DNA from: Verrucomicrobiales bacterium | GTDB lineage: Bacteria; Verrucomicrobiota; Verrucomicrobiia; Verrucomicrobiales; DEV007 | Length of the DNA: 64,000 nt | Direction: 5' to 3' | Assembly: GCA_002698785.1 (NCBI GenBank) | Contig: PAAG01000014.1 | Location: forward strand, 124,001-188,000 | Shown here: in pieces, positions 47,903 to 59,781 of the stretch | How the letters are laid out: each line of letters begins with the position of its first letter | Numbering within the stretch: the stretch's first letter is position 1 | Translations under genes and position numbers: made by a program | Notes under the pieces: model-generated | Databases searched by the model: none | Seen by the model: only the letters and a program-made list of their open reading frames with translations | Told to the model about the DNA's origin: nothing

Positions 47903-49588
47903 CTACCCTTTCCGCTGTTGTTCCCGTATCGAAAGCAGGTCTTTCATGACATTTGCCAGACTCCCTTCCCAGCTCGCGGATCCGAAGGCGTCGTGAATTT
48001 CCCGATAGAGTCCGTAAATCTTCTCATATACCGCCTGGTTCTCCGGAATAGGCTCGTAGGAGACGTCCCGAAGACGACAACACCTCGACTGCACATCTTT
48101 CAACTCGGCATCGCCTCCGCAAACGGCTCCGAAAATAGCTGCTCCTAAAGCGCAAGTCTGGTCGCTGGCAGCGACTTGCAATGGCCGACCGAGAATATCG
48201 GCGTAAATCTGCATCAATGTAGCGTTTTTGACCGCCAGACCTCCCGTGTTTATCACTCGGTCGACAGGGATTCCATATTCCTCCATCCTTTTGATGATGG
48301 TAAGAGCCCCAAAAGCCGTAGCCTCGATCAGTGTGCGATAGATTTCATGAGCCTCCGTATGCAACGTCTGCCCCAGAATTAGCCCAGTGAGCCGCACATC
48401 GACGAGGATCGTGCGATTTCCATTGTTCCAATCAAGCGCCAACAAACCCGTTTCCCCCGGCTTCAGCACAGAAAGACGCCGTTCCATTTCCATGAACTTT
48501 TCATCGACAGTAAAGCCATAGGACTCGGGAACGAGGTGATTCACAAACCAGAGAAAAATATCCCCCACCGCAGATTGCCCAGCTTCCACCCCGTAGTGCC
48601 CGGGCAAAACAGAACCGTCGACAACGCCACAAACACCGGGAACGTCAGCCAAGTCTGCCTGATTCGGTAGAACCGTAATGTCACACGTGCTCGTGCCAAG
48701 AATCTTCACCAGAGTCCCCTCCGCTACTCCTGAGCCCACCGCTCCCATGTGTGCATCGAAGGCACCTACGGCAACAGATATCCCTGCCTTCAGTCCCAGC
48801 TTCTCTGCCCACTCATCAGTGAGTTCGCCAGCTTTCTTATCAGAAGGCCACGCTTTGTCGAACAGTCGATCTCGGAGCGAAGCCAGGTCTGGATCGAGAG
48901 CCGCCAGAAACTCCTTGTCTGGCAATCCATTCCAATCCTCTGCATACATCGCCTTGTGCCCGGCTGCACAGACACTCCGGACTACGTTTTCTGGCTTCTG
49001 GTTACCAGTAAGAACTGCCGGCAACCAATCACAATGCTCCACCCAGGAGTAGGCTGCGGCAAATACCTCCAGATCTGCTTTCTTGCAGTGCCATATCTTG
49101 CTCCACCACCATTCGCTGGAATACGTTCCCCCGCATTTGGCTAGGTATTCCGGTCGCATTTCCTCGGCTTTCGCAGTAATGGCTGCCGCTTCTTCGTGTG
49201 AAGTGTGGTCCTTCCAGAGCCAGACGTGGGCGTTCAAATTGTCTTTGAACTCAGGCGTCAACGCCAGAGGGGTGCCCTCCTCATTAACGGGAATCGGAGT
49301 GCTGCCGGTAGTATCGATGCCGAGCCCGATGATCGAAGCTGGATCAAAGGAATCATCCTTCTCTTTCGCCTGTTCGACAGCCCCTCTCACAATGTCTATG
49401 ATCCCATCGAGATAGTCCTGAGGGTTCTGACGAGCGACATTAGGATCAGAAGGATCAGTAAGAATTCCGAGACTCCCAGACGGATAAGCGAAAACCTTTG
49501 ATCCCAGCTCTTCTCCCGTGTCGATGTTTACAAGCAACGACCGGCAAGAGTTGGTTCCATAATCAAGACCAATAGCAAAGCGACTCAT
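47903..49588 (-). CDS. araB: Ribulokinase
   Basis: MSRFAIGLDYGTNSCRSLLVNIDTGEELGS; FGGY-kinase pattern GAFDAHMGAVGSGV; start moved to 49588. Confidence 0.92.
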   Translation of the reverse strand: MSRFAIGLDYGTNSCRSLLVNIDTGEELGSKVFAYPSGSLGILTDPSDPNVARQNPQDYLDGIIDIVRGAVEQAKEKDDSFDPASIIGLGIDTTGSTPIPVNEEGTPLALTPEFKDNLNAHVWLWKDHTSHEEAAAITAKAEEMRPEYLAKCGGTYSSEWWWSKIWHCKKADLEVFAAAYSWVEHCDWLPAVLTGNQKPENVVRSVCAAGHKAMYAEDWNGLPDKEFLAALDPDLASLRDRLFDKAWPSDKKAGELTDEWAEKLGLKAGISVAVGAFDAHMGAVGSGVAEGTLVKILGTSTCDITVLPNQADLADVPGVCGVVDGSVLPGHYGVEAGQSAVGDIFLWFVNHLVPESYGFTVDEKFMEMERRLSVLKPGETGLLALDWNNGNRTILVDVRLTGLILGQTLHTEAHEIYRTLIEATAFGALTIIKRMEEYGIPVDRVINTGGLAVKNATLMQIYADILGRPLQVAASDQTCALGAAIFGAVCGGDAELKDVQSRCCRLRDVSYEPIPENQAVYEKIYGLYREIHDAFGSASWEGSLANVMKDLLSIREQQRKG

Positions 49589-49725
49589 GTGGCACCCGGT
49601 ATAGGTGATGGATGTGACTGGTGCAATGCTCGAATTTTTCGAAATTACGCCTGTGAGATTTCTCACCAACACGAATGTATTCCGTTTGCATCAACGCCCA
49701 AACCCGACTTGATTATCTGAGATCG

Positions 49726-50196
49726 ATGGAAATCTTTATTGCTGATATACCGGATGAAGGATTGATTCGCGAAGGGGAATTGCCGGTGTCGATTTTTGAT
49801 CTTGCTGAAGACGATCCAATTCGTCCCTCAGGTCCCGTTCAATTTCACGCTGAAATCTTTCTCGTAGACGATGTGGTCACTTTCTCGGGGTGGCTCCGTG
49901 GAAAATTCGAGCTCCAATGCTCCACCTGCCTGGAGTACGTGGACTACGAAGCTGATTTCTCCGACTGGTGTTCCGACCTTGATTTGGAGGAAGGACAACA
50001 GAGTTTTGAAATTGGAGAAGTCGTTCGAGAAGATTTTCTCCTCGAATTACCTTCGTATCCCCGCTGCGATGAGATCGTCGAGGACAGGACTTGCCCCAAA
50101 GCAGAACTGATCGAACAGTATGAGAGCGACCCCTCCTCCGAACCCGGAGAAGACGCGGACAGAGATGTCTGGGGAGCTCTCGACAAGTGGCAGTGA
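49726..50196 (+). CDS. YceD/DUF177 family protein
   Basis: FSGWLRGKFELQCSTCLEYVDYEADFSDW; acidic; start moved to 49726. Confidence 0.8.
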   Translation: MEIFIADIPDEGLIREGELPVSIFDLAEDDPIRPSGPVQFHAEIFLVDDVVTFSGWLRGKFELQCSTCLEYVDYEADFSDWCSDLDLEEGQQSFEIGEVVREDFLLELPSYPRCDEIVEDRTCPKAELIEQYESDPSSEPGEDADRDVWGALDKWQ

Positions 50197-50286
50197 ACGG
50201 TTTCTTGCACCGTTTGGACAATCATCTCCTGTCGGATCGTTGCGACTTGAGAAAAACCGGGTAGTTTCCGGCCTTAGATATTATTA

Positions 50287-51963
<1,677 letters not shown>

Positions 51964-51979
51964 TATCCTGCCAGTGTGA

Positions 51980-52525
51980 CTAGTTAGAGGGAAGATCGAG
52001 TATATAACTCGACTCTCCCGGAAAGAGAACGTTGAATCGTTCCACCTCTTTTCCCCCAAACGAATTGCGAAAAATCACGCTCAACTCTCCGCTTTTATCT
52101 GCGATGATTCGGTAACCAGTTCCACCTTGAGGAACTTCAATGACCGCAGTACCAGTCAGCATAACAGGGTCCTCGTCGCCAGACAGTTTATCCGAATCGA
52201 TGCCAGTAAATTCGAAAAGGAATTTCGGCGATATCTGCTGATCAGGCTCAAACTGGAAAAAGACCGTTGTATCGATAAGGCGCTGGGCCTGCTCTTGAAG
52301 CTCCTTTTTTTCATCCTCCGAAAAAAGCTTCAACACTCTGTAATAGAGATAAGGTTCGTTCTCCGGATCATCCGTAAAACTTCGTGGATCGATTTCTACT
52401 TCGATTGATGCCGTTTTCCCGACGAAGTCAGTTTTCACCGGAATATCAGGAACCGGATGAGATTGGACTGTCCAGACAAACAAGAGGTTGGCCCAAACAA
52501 TCAGGATTACGGTTTTCGGTCTCAT
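51980..52525 (-). CDS. Hypothetical secreted protein
   Basis: Signal-like MRPKTVILIVWANLLFVWTVQSHP; conserved-looking beta-rich C-terminus. Confidence 0.7.
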   Translation of the reverse strand: MRPKTVILIVWANLLFVWTVQSHPVPDIPVKTDFVGKTASIEVEIDPRSFTDDPENEPYLYYRVLKLFSEDEKKELQEQAQRLIDTTVFFQFEPDQQISPKFLFEFTGIDSDKLSGDEDPVMLTGTAVIEVPQGGTGYRIIADKSGELSVIFRNSFGGKEVERFNVLFPGESSYILDLPSN

Positions 52526-52647
52526 TGGGGGCAAAAAAGGCATGTGGCGTAGGAGAGCCGAATTCAGGCAATTCATTTCATGCTTGCATTCAGAACACAA
52601 TCTCCCACATGATCTTTATACAGATTCGAACCAACAGTGCAATACCA

Positions 52648-52941
52648 ATGAAAACCCTACTGATAGCAATCGCCGCGATTTTCACTCTAGCTGGATCCGT
52701 CTATGCCGGGTGTGGAAAAAAAGTAACGGACGAAGGTGCGCTTTCCTCGTATGACGCGGAAACGAAGATGATTATCGTCAAAGCTGAAGACGGCGAAGAA
52801 GCAAAGCTCACCATCACCAAAGACACCGTCGTAAAAGACTCCGAAGGCAAGGAAGTGGCCCTCGAAGATCTCGTCGAGAAGTCTGTGAAGGTAATCAGCG
52901 AGCACAAGAAAGTCGACTCGGTCGAGGCAAAAGCCTCCTGA
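52648..52941 (+). CDS. Small secreted hypothetical protein
   Basis: MKTLLIAIAAIFTLAGSVYAGCGKK signal peptide; 97 aa; start moved from 52384. Confidence 0.75.
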   Translation: MKTLLIAIAAIFTLAGSVYAGCGKKVTDEGALSSYDAETKMIIVKAEDGEEAKLTITKDTVVKDSEGKEVALEDLVEKSVKVISEHKKVDSVEAKAS

Positions 52942-52964
52942 TCGATTCCCTTTCAATTCGAAAC

Positions 52965-52997
52965 GCCCGGGACGATTGGCTCGTCACCGGGCTTTTT
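52965..52997 (+). terminator. Intrinsic terminator
   Basis: GCCCGG-g-ACGA-TTGGC-TCGT-ca-CCGGGC then TTTTT, 24 nt after the small secreted protein stop. Confidence 0.85.
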
Positions 52998-53079
52998 CGT
53001 GCCCCCTCAAAGAACGCAATTCTGCACTTGCCCGGGTTTGATCGATCCGACATTGTCTCGGCAAACTTTCCTATCAAGC

Positions 53080-53676
53080 ATGAAAAAGACCTACACCATC
53101 CTACTTAGCACACTTCTCCTCGCAGCCTCGCCGCTAGTGCATGCCGAAGAGAAACTGGATCCAATCTTCAATGGTAAGGACCTTTCAGGATGGTCGGTAC
53201 CGGAAAACAATATCTGGTGGCTGGTAGAGGACGGTGTTCTCCAGGTGCGAAGCGGCCCCGAGAAGAAAGGTTCGATTCTCTGGACTGAAAAAGAATACGA
53301 AAATTTCGTGGTTGAGCTCGACTTCAAATTTGGGGAAGGAACAGTAGACTCAGGAGTGCATGTCAGGAATCAGGATCAGATTCAGATCGGCATTTCCGGA
53401 TCTCTCAAGCGCGATATGACAGGCTCTCCTTACATTCCGGGTAAAGGCTACCCTGTCGAAGCAGAAGGCGTAAAGGAGCTCCTGAAACTGGACGACTGGA
53501 ACCACATGCGGATCGAAGTGAAAGGAATGGAATACGTCTGCTTCTTGAACGGTGAGAAGGTGATGACCTACACGAGCGACACCGGCAAGCCCAAAGGTCC
53601 CATTGGTCTCCAACTTCATGGGAATAAGGAAATGGGGATCGACTTCAAGAATATCAAAGTCGCAGAATTGGATTAA
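53080..53676 (+). CDS. Secreted DUF1080 (3-keto-disaccharide hydrolase) protein
   Basis: MKKTYTILLSTLLLAASPLVHA; DPIFNGKDLSGWSVPENNIWWLVEDGVLQV...DSGVHVRNQDQIQIGISG. Confidence 0.9.
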   Translation: MKKTYTILLSTLLLAASPLVHAEEKLDPIFNGKDLSGWSVPENNIWWLVEDGVLQVRSGPEKKGSILWTEKEYENFVVELDFKFGEGTVDSGVHVRNQDQIQIGISGSLKRDMTGSPYIPGKGYPVEAEGVKELLKLDDWNHMRIEVKGMEYVCFLNGEKVMTYTSDTGKPKGPIGLQLHGNKEMGIDFKNIKVAELD

Positions 53677-53711
53677 ATCCTGCTCTATTGCTCACAAAAC
53701 CTCAAAGCGAC

Positions 53712-54092
53712 ATGGAAGAAGACTCAATCTACGAACGTATCGGCGGACAACCTACAATCGACAGCCTTGTCGACAGTTTCTATGAAAAAGTTCTCGCTGA
53801 CCCGGAACTTTCCTCCTACTTCAAACACGCGCCGATGGATAAGCTCCGCACCATGCAGAGAGAGTTTTTCTCGTCTGCCACCGGTGGTCCGATTATCTAC
53901 AGCGGTCGCCCTCTGGGCCAGGTCCATGCCAATATGGCCATCAGCAAAAGAGAATTCCAGAGATTTACTGAGCACCTTCTCCAAACCCTCAAAGAAGTAG
54001 GGGTCGAAGAGAAAGATGCCTACGAAATCATCAGCCACGTAAACCTCTACGCGGATGAGATCACCAATGACGCAAACGCCGGCTACGATTGA
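53712..54092 (+). CDS. Group 1 truncated hemoglobin
   Basis: MEEDSIYERIGGQPTIDSLVDSFYEKVLADPELSSYF...GQVHANMAISKREFQRFTEHL (proximal His). Confidence 0.92.
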   Translation: MEEDSIYERIGGQPTIDSLVDSFYEKVLADPELSSYFKHAPMDKLRTMQREFFSSATGGPIIYSGRPLGQVHANMAISKREFQRFTEHLLQTLKEVGVEEKDAYEIISHVNLYADEITNDANAGYD

Positions 54093-54096
54093 TTGA

Positions 54097-55407
54097 CTAC
54101 CGGTCGCTAGAAACGATCCCTGCCTCTCCTCTCCAGATGGCAGGGAGATCGTCTTTTGTTTCTTGCAAAATCTTAACAATTCGCGCCCGTTCGCCAGGGT
54201 CGAAGTAGTCGAACCCTTCCGGCGGTGTTGCTGGAGTTAGAATATCCCAGAGACGGGAATACACCCTGTCTTTCATTTCCTGAGGGGCTTCTTCAAAGGA
54301 CCTTGAGTAAATCAAGTAGCTGAGGCGATTCTCGAAAATACGGTCCTCAAGATTGAAATCCTTCAGGCTGGTGCCGTCACTTGCCTTCCGGCTGTTCCGT
54401 TGAAAATCCGACTCAAACTCGGGATTTCGTTCAAAGTCGTATCCTTCCAGAGACACCTCGTCTGCAAAAAGGAGATACCGAACGAGCTTGTCAAAGAGCC
54501 GTTCAGTCCCTCGCACTGTTCTTTCCCTCGGACCATCCTCCGATTTCGCAGTCTCCGCTTCCAGATGACGATGGCGATAGAGCGCCTCCATTAGGAGATT
54601 GTGGGCTTCGATCTGATGATCAAAAAGTAGCAGAGAGATCACATTCGAATCGCCCCGGGGCAGTATCTTTTCGTCAAAAAACGCAGATAGATCGGAAAGC
54701 GATCCCTCCGGTTGTTCCAGAACCACACTCTGCCCCTCCCGACTCGCAAAGGTATTTCCCAGGTGCTCCAGATTCGCGGGCGCATTCGTTACAAAGTATC
54801 CTCCCCATCTCGACTCAAAAGGGACCGTATGCCCGAGTCGAATGTGGTCTGCCACGGCACGCACTCTTCGACCATTCTTTGCCGTGTAATGCGATCTCGC
54901 CAGAGGCCCGGGGAGAAAGTTCGTCGCTGATCCTCCGTGACACCCGAAGCAACTCCGTGGCTGTACAAAACCCACCTTTTCCCCGGGATTTTTAGGAGGT
55001 TCCTCGAAATAGAAACGTCCTCCAGTCTGAGGGTCAAAAGAAATCACCTCCACCTTTCCTCCGGGCATCCAGGCAAGGTGAGTATCCTCATTGAAAAACA
55101 TAGCCCTCGGATTCTCCGAGCTGATCAAGCTGCGCTGGAGACTCGTCTGCGAAAAGACAATCACCTGGGACGACTCTGGTATATCGAGCGCCTTCAGCAT
55201 CTTCTTCACCAATGGCAATCCTGTCTCTGTCCCAAAGTCAAACTCCCCCGCCTCTGCGGCATTGATCAACTGACTCATTGGGTCAGTCGGTTCGCGGTCG
55301 TAGTAGCTGTGGGGAGGCTTTTGAAAATCGTTGAACGCCTGGGAAAGAGCGTCAGGAACCCAGGTCACGGCAATGCCGAATACCGCTAGAGTAAGGAGAT
55401 TCTTCAT
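54097..55407 (-). CDS. Secreted protein with single c-type heme motif
   Basis: PRSCFGCHGGSATNFLPGPLARSHYT (CxxCH); signal peptide from 55407. Confidence 0.8.
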   Translation of the reverse strand: MKNLLTLAVFGIAVTWVPDALSQAFNDFQKPPHSYYDREPTDPMSQLINAAEAGEFDFGTETGLPLVKKMLKALDIPESSQVIVFSQTSLQRSLISSENPRAMFFNEDTHLAWMPGGKVEVISFDPQTGGRFYFEEPPKNPGEKVGFVQPRSCFGCHGGSATNFLPGPLARSHYTAKNGRRVRAVADHIRLGHTVPFESRWGGYFVTNAPANLEHLGNTFASREGQSVVLEQPEGSLSDLSAFFDEKILPRGDSNVISLLLFDHQIEAHNLLMEALYRHRHLEAETAKSEDGPRERTVRGTERLFDKLVRYLLFADEVSLEGYDFERNPEFESDFQRNSRKASDGTSLKDFNLEDRIFENRLSYLIYSRSFEEAPQEMKDRVYSRLWDILTPATPPEGFDYFDPGERARIVKILQETKDDLPAIWRGEAGIVSSDR

Positions 55408-55507
55408 CCGATTGCGCAAGATGAAGAATTTTCGACGGATTCAGGAAGTCGTTCAAGAAGAGAAATATCCGAATCGTGCCCCTCCTCTCCAGCCCTCCGG
55501 GCTTCTC

Positions 55508-58500
55508 TTACCTCACGATCATCTCCCCTTTCATGATGATCCAGTGTCCGGGAAACGTGCACAGGTATGGGTAAGTTCCCGGCTCCGTTGGAGCAATAAA
55601 GCGCAACACCTCTGCGGTGTCCGGGTCGAGCAGCTTCGTGTGATGGAGGATCTTATCACTCTCGGGGATAAAGCCTTTCGAAAGCCCTTTTGGATCCTTG
55701 GCCATCTCATTTCCCGCCATTCCCACTTCCTCGACTGCTCCCGGTTCGACAAAAACCAAGTTATGCTGGGTCGCGTCCGGGTTTTTGAAAATGATCTTCA
55801 CTGGATGCCCTGCTTTCACTGCGAAGCGTGTGCGATCATACATAAGGCGTTCCGGAACGCAGCCGATCTCGATGGTCTTCAACCCATCCTTCTTATCGAA
55901 GGCAACCTCTTCGGGCGTACGCTTACTGATCATCAAATCCATCCTCTCATCCTTCGTCCAGCTCTTGGAGAAAGTTTGGACCGCCGGATACTTAGTCAGA
56001 AATTCGTCATTCCCATCCCAGTATTTCCTCAAAGCTTCAGACATCAGCACGCACTGAGCTGCAAATTTCAGGTGATCCCCCATCGGTTTTTCAAACACGG
56101 GTGCAACCGCTTCAAGAGCGTCTTTGGTTCCGAGGTAGGTCGAAGCAATCACTGCCTCCATTCTTACGATACCGTCCTCGTCCATTGCGGATTGATGAAG
56201 CAGAGAAATCCCGTCATCATCATACAGCTGCCCCCAATAGCGAAGCTGCCTGGTTGCACCGGCCCGTGCATCAGGATTCTCCGACTTCAGTAGCTCGACC
56301 AGAAGCTCCGGACGCTCCGCCCCGACTCTTCGATAGGTCCAGATGGCCTCCAGGATATGGTGGTCGTATCGCTTGTCTTCTTTGTTCAAGTTTGAGACCC
56401 ACTTATCCAGTTCGGAAGCTACCTCTTTCGCATCACGGAATTGGATTTCCCTCTTCGTCCAGTATCGATAGCGATACTCGGGGCGTTTCAGGTTTTCCAG
56501 CAAAGCAGGAATTGGTGCGTCCGCAATCTCAGGCGGGTCCTGCAATTTCGCCCCTTTGGGAACGACACGCCAAATTCGCCCAGACTGCCGATCTCGTCGC
56601 GGATCACGCAGCGAGTATTGGGCATGCCCTTTCACCGGATTGTACCAATCGCAGATATACATGGCACCGCGTGGTCCGTAGCGAAGGTCAACCGGGATAA
56701 AGCTGAGGTTCTGAGAGAAGATGAGATCGAACTGGTATTCCTCAGTGTAGTGATCTTCGTGCCGAACCCACTTATGAAACTCGACACGGTTGGTCGGCTT
56801 GTACCTTACCTTCACAAAACCGTCCTGCATATCTTCTGGCCACATAGGAAAGTCGACGAACTCATGACCACAGACTCCGGAATATGCCGGAATCCCTACC
56901 GCTTTTGGCTGCTGGTCAGGATACGGAGGATTCAAAGAGTGAAATGCTGACGCAAAAATCGGGTGACTCGCTACATGGTTCCCCCAGTCGTCGTAGGTGA
57001 CTCCCCACGGGTTCGTGTTCGGGTAGCTGCCGAAGGAAATCAGCTTTCTCGTCGATGGCGTGTATCGAAACCAAGCTGAGTTCTCCGCCCTGACAGGTCC
57101 ATACGGAGTTTCCACCTGAGAATGGTGAAAGATCGATTCACGAAACATCAAATCACCATCTGGCGTCCACACAAAATCGTGGAGGGAATGGTGGCTGTCC
57201 TCCGTTCCGAAACCGGTCAGGATCGTTGTTCGCTTGTCTGCCTTGTCGTCTCCATCAGTATCTTCGAGAAGAACGAGATCAGGCTGATCAGAGACATACA
57301 TCCCATTATCTGTGAGAACAAAAGACAGCGGAATATGCAGGTCGTCGGCGAACACAGACGATTTGTCCGCCTTTCCATCGCCGTCTGTATCTTCAAGAAT
57401 GACGATTTTATCGTTCGGCTCATTTCCTGGATAGACATGAGGATAGGTAGTCGAACAACTTACCCAGAGACGCCCTTTTGAATCCCACCGCATCGCGATA
57501 GGACAAGCGATGTCAGGAAACTCCTCCTCAGTCGCGAAAGCGTTCACCTCAAAGCGAGGATCGATTTGGAATTCACTCTTCTCATCTTCAGGGGAAAGCC
57601 ATTCATTCGCTCCGCGAGCTTCGACAACCTCGTCAAGCGGCGGCAAATTGGAGTCATCAACCGGTCCGGAAACTTCCTCTCCTTTTGCGAGAGCATGAAT
57701 ACGATCCTCTCGGTTTGCGGTCATTATCTCGAAATTCCGCATCGCTGGAAGGAAGTCGAGATAGCCGTAGTCTTTGTTACGGTCACCAGTGTAGTAGAAA
57801 GTGTTCACCGGGCGGTAACGGCGAAAGTATTGCCGGTTTTTATCCACAACGACCTCTCGGAGATCTTCCTCAACTTCAGGCGGCGACTCTCCAAACATTC
57901 CCCGAAAGAGTTCCTCGGCAAAAATGCGATATCCATCTTTCGTGAGGTGAGCGCCATTGATTGTCAGATCTGAATCAGGATCACTCAACGGCCCCACAGT
58001 CGGTCGGAACACATCGACAAAACCTACCGCCTCCTCTGCAGCCACTTCCCGCATTGCGTCGGTGTAGATTTCAAGACGAGCATTATTGAGGTCCCCAGCA
58101 GGAGTTCCCTTCAGGTTCTCGTTAGCAATGGGAGATACCAGAACAATCCTCGGACCCGTCTTTCCATTAAAGAGCGACGTTTTCAAATCCTGCAGGTACG
58201 TGTGCAATCGCTGCTTAAACGACTCAAGCCCCTCTTCTCCGGCGAAAGACTCATTGAATCCAAACCCCGCAATGATCACATCGGCTTTCTCGCGAGTCAG
58301 GTGCTGCGCAACAGACGCAAAGTTATCAGGCCGAGGTTGTAGATCGATTTCGTCCGCAGACCAAGAGAGATTTCGGATCACAGGGGCTTCCTCCGGATGC
58401 GACTGGTAGACCATCGATTCGAAGAAGCCGTATCGCCCCGCCAGATCAAAGAGCGTGTTTCCCACAAACATGATGCGGTCCCCCTCCTTCAATTGAAGTG

Positions 58501-58735
58501 GTAAGTCCGTGGCTACAGCCTCGCCCTTCTCAGGAGTCGGAGCAGATTCCGCATAGATTCCGTAGGCGGCCAAAGCAGGGTCTTCAGGCGGACGCTCCTT
58601 TCCTGTCTCCTGGTTCCTGGCATCCTTTGGGTTCACCTTCATTGGTGGTGCCTTTTGCGCCCAACCGGAAAGGGAACAAAAAGAAAGGAGCAGTATTGGT
58701 ATCACTAAGGTCTTCCCACTCAGAAATTGTTGCAT
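55508..58735 (-). CDS. SGNH hydrolase plus PVC-type dehydrogenase plus C-terminal cupredoxin fusion
   Basis: LKEGDRIMFVGNTLFDLAGRYGFFE (SGNH-like); IVILEDTDGDGKADKSSVFADDLHIP; TQHNLVFVEPG...YPYLCTFPGHWIIMKGEMIV (His/Cys/His/Met copper site). Confidence 0.9.
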   Translation of the reverse strand: MQQFLSGKTLVIPILLLSFCSLSGWAQKAPPMKVNPKDARNQETGKERPPEDPALAAYGIYAESAPTPEKGEAVATDLPLQLKEGDRIMFVGNTLFDLAGRYGFFESMVYQSHPEEAPVIRNLSWSADEIDLQPRPDNFASVAQHLTREKADVIIAGFGFNESFAGEEGLESFKQRLHTYLQDLKTSLFNGKTGPRIVLVSPIANENLKGTPAGDLNNARLEIYTDAMREVAAEEAVGFVDVFRPTVGPLSDPDSDLTINGAHLTKDGYRIFAEELFRGMFGESPPEVEEDLREVVVDKNRQYFRRYRPVNTFYYTGDRNKDYGYLDFLPAMRNFEIMTANREDRIHALAKGEEVSGPVDDSNLPPLDEVVEARGANEWLSPEDEKSEFQIDPRFEVNAFATEEEFPDIACPIAMRWDSKGRLWVSCSTTYPHVYPGNEPNDKIVILEDTDGDGKADKSSVFADDLHIPLSFVLTDNGMYVSDQPDLVLLEDTDGDDKADKRTTILTGFGTEDSHHSLHDFVWTPDGDLMFRESIFHHSQVETPYGPVRAENSAWFRYTPSTRKLISFGSYPNTNPWGVTYDDWGNHVASHPIFASAFHSLNPPYPDQQPKAVGIPAYSGVCGHEFVDFPMWPEDMQDGFVKVRYKPTNRVEFHKWVRHEDHYTEEYQFDLIFSQNLSFIPVDLRYGPRGAMYICDWYNPVKGHAQYSLRDPRRDRQSGRIWRVVPKGAKLQDPPEIADAPIPALLENLKRPEYRYRYWTKREIQFRDAKEVASELDKWVSNLNKEDKRYDHHILEAIWTYRRVGAERPELLVELLKSENPDARAGATRQLRYWGQLYDDDGISLLHQSAMDEDGIVRMEAVIASTYLGTKDALEAVAPVFEKPMGDHLKFAAQCVLMSEALRKYWDGNDEFLTKYPAVQTFSKSWTKDERMDLMISKRTPEEVAFDKKDGLKTIEIGCVPERLMYDRTRFAVKAGHPVKIIFKNPDATQHNLVFVEPGAVEEVGMAGNEMAKDPKGLSKGFIPESDKILHHTKLLDPDTAEVLRFIAPTEPGTYPYLCTFPGHWIIMKGEMIVR

Positions 58736-58817
58736 CCTATCCGTATTCCATTTCGACGCCAAATGGTCAACGACTCAGGGAAACGTGAAAAAGTGAAGAA
58801 TTCCTCGTTAGACGATA

Positions 58818-59720
58818 GTGGTAGGAAACATATCCGAACCACTTGACCGGCACGCTCGTCTCTCCCACCTTGCCGCGTTGATCGCCAGCCTACAACTCGA
58901 ACTCACTCGTCCACGCATCGCTATGCTGGTGAGTTTCGTCATCGCGATCATTTTGCTGATCCCTGCGCAATTGATTCTCCCCGGTCTGGCTGTGGCAGCG
59001 GTGAGCGCGTATTTCATCGGTTCCGATCCCGAACCTAAGCTTCGCAGGCGGCTCTCGATTCTGCTTGGGTGCGTCATCCTACTGGGATTTACAGACATCA
59101 ATCCCTCCATCGAAAATGAGAATTTCTTTAAAGTGGGAATCCCGTTTTGTCTCGTCATCGTCGTGCCAGCCGTGATCCAGATGTTCGGTGATCGTGGAGT
59201 GATTCGATATCGATTCTGGCCCGTCCACTGGCGAAAGCACGATATCATCTACACCATTCTTTCCATCCCCCTGGCTTGGCTGGTCCTGAAAGGATACGAG
59301 TGGGGAAACCGTTACTTCCTCGACGACGAACTCTTCCGCCATTGGACGCTGCCGCCCGAAGCTGATCCAGTTGCTATCAGGAAGCTTTTCATCGGCATCA
59401 ATATGGTCGGAATTTGGGACGAGTTGTTCTTTGTAAACACAGCGTTTGCCCTGCTTCGTAGTCTTTTCTCATTCCGGGTTGCCAATGTAGTCCAGGCTGT
59501 TCTCTACACCGCAGTTCTTTACGATATGGCCTTCACAGGGTTGGGAATCGGCATCGTCTTTTTCTTCGCCTGGACTCAGGGAAGCATGTTCGAAAAGTCG
59601 GAGAGCCTTCTCTGGGTTCTAATCGTGCACCTTATTGTGGATTACCTTCTCGTGGCGTTCATTGTTCAGACATACTACCCCGACTACGGCCTCGACTTCC
59701 TGTGGCGAAAAGGGTTCTAG
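58818..59720 (+). CDS. Multi-TM protein, possibly CPBP-family-like
   Basis: WDELFFVNTAFALLRSLFSF and LIVHLIVDYLLVAFI resemble CPBP motifs, with Glu-Glu replaced by Asp-Glu. Confidence 0.6.
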   Translation: MVGNISEPLDRHARLSHLAALIASLQLELTRPRIAMLVSFVIAIILLIPAQLILPGLAVAAVSAYFIGSDPEPKLRRRLSILLGCVILLGFTDINPSIENENFFKVGIPFCLVIVVPAVIQMFGDRGVIRYRFWPVHWRKHDIIYTILSIPLAWLVLKGYEWGNRYFLDDELFRHWTLPPEADPVAIRKLFIGINMVGIWDELFFVNTAFALLRSLFSFRVANVVQAVLYTAVLYDMAFTGLGIGIVFFFAWTQGSMFEKSESLLWVLIVHLIVDYLLVAFIVQTYYPDYGLDFLWRKGF

Positions 59721-59781
59721 TTCCATCGAACTACGCTATTCCGTTGTTGAGCTTTCTTGAGCGGTCCGCTTTACTTCGCTC

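Noticed and set aside
54381-54995. 204-aa plus-strand ORF
   Set aside because: Antisense to the CxxCH protein; Arg/Pro/Ser-rich shadow composition.
55331-56293. 320-aa plus-strand ORF
   Set aside because: Antisense shadow of the cupredoxin end of the PVC dehydrogenase.
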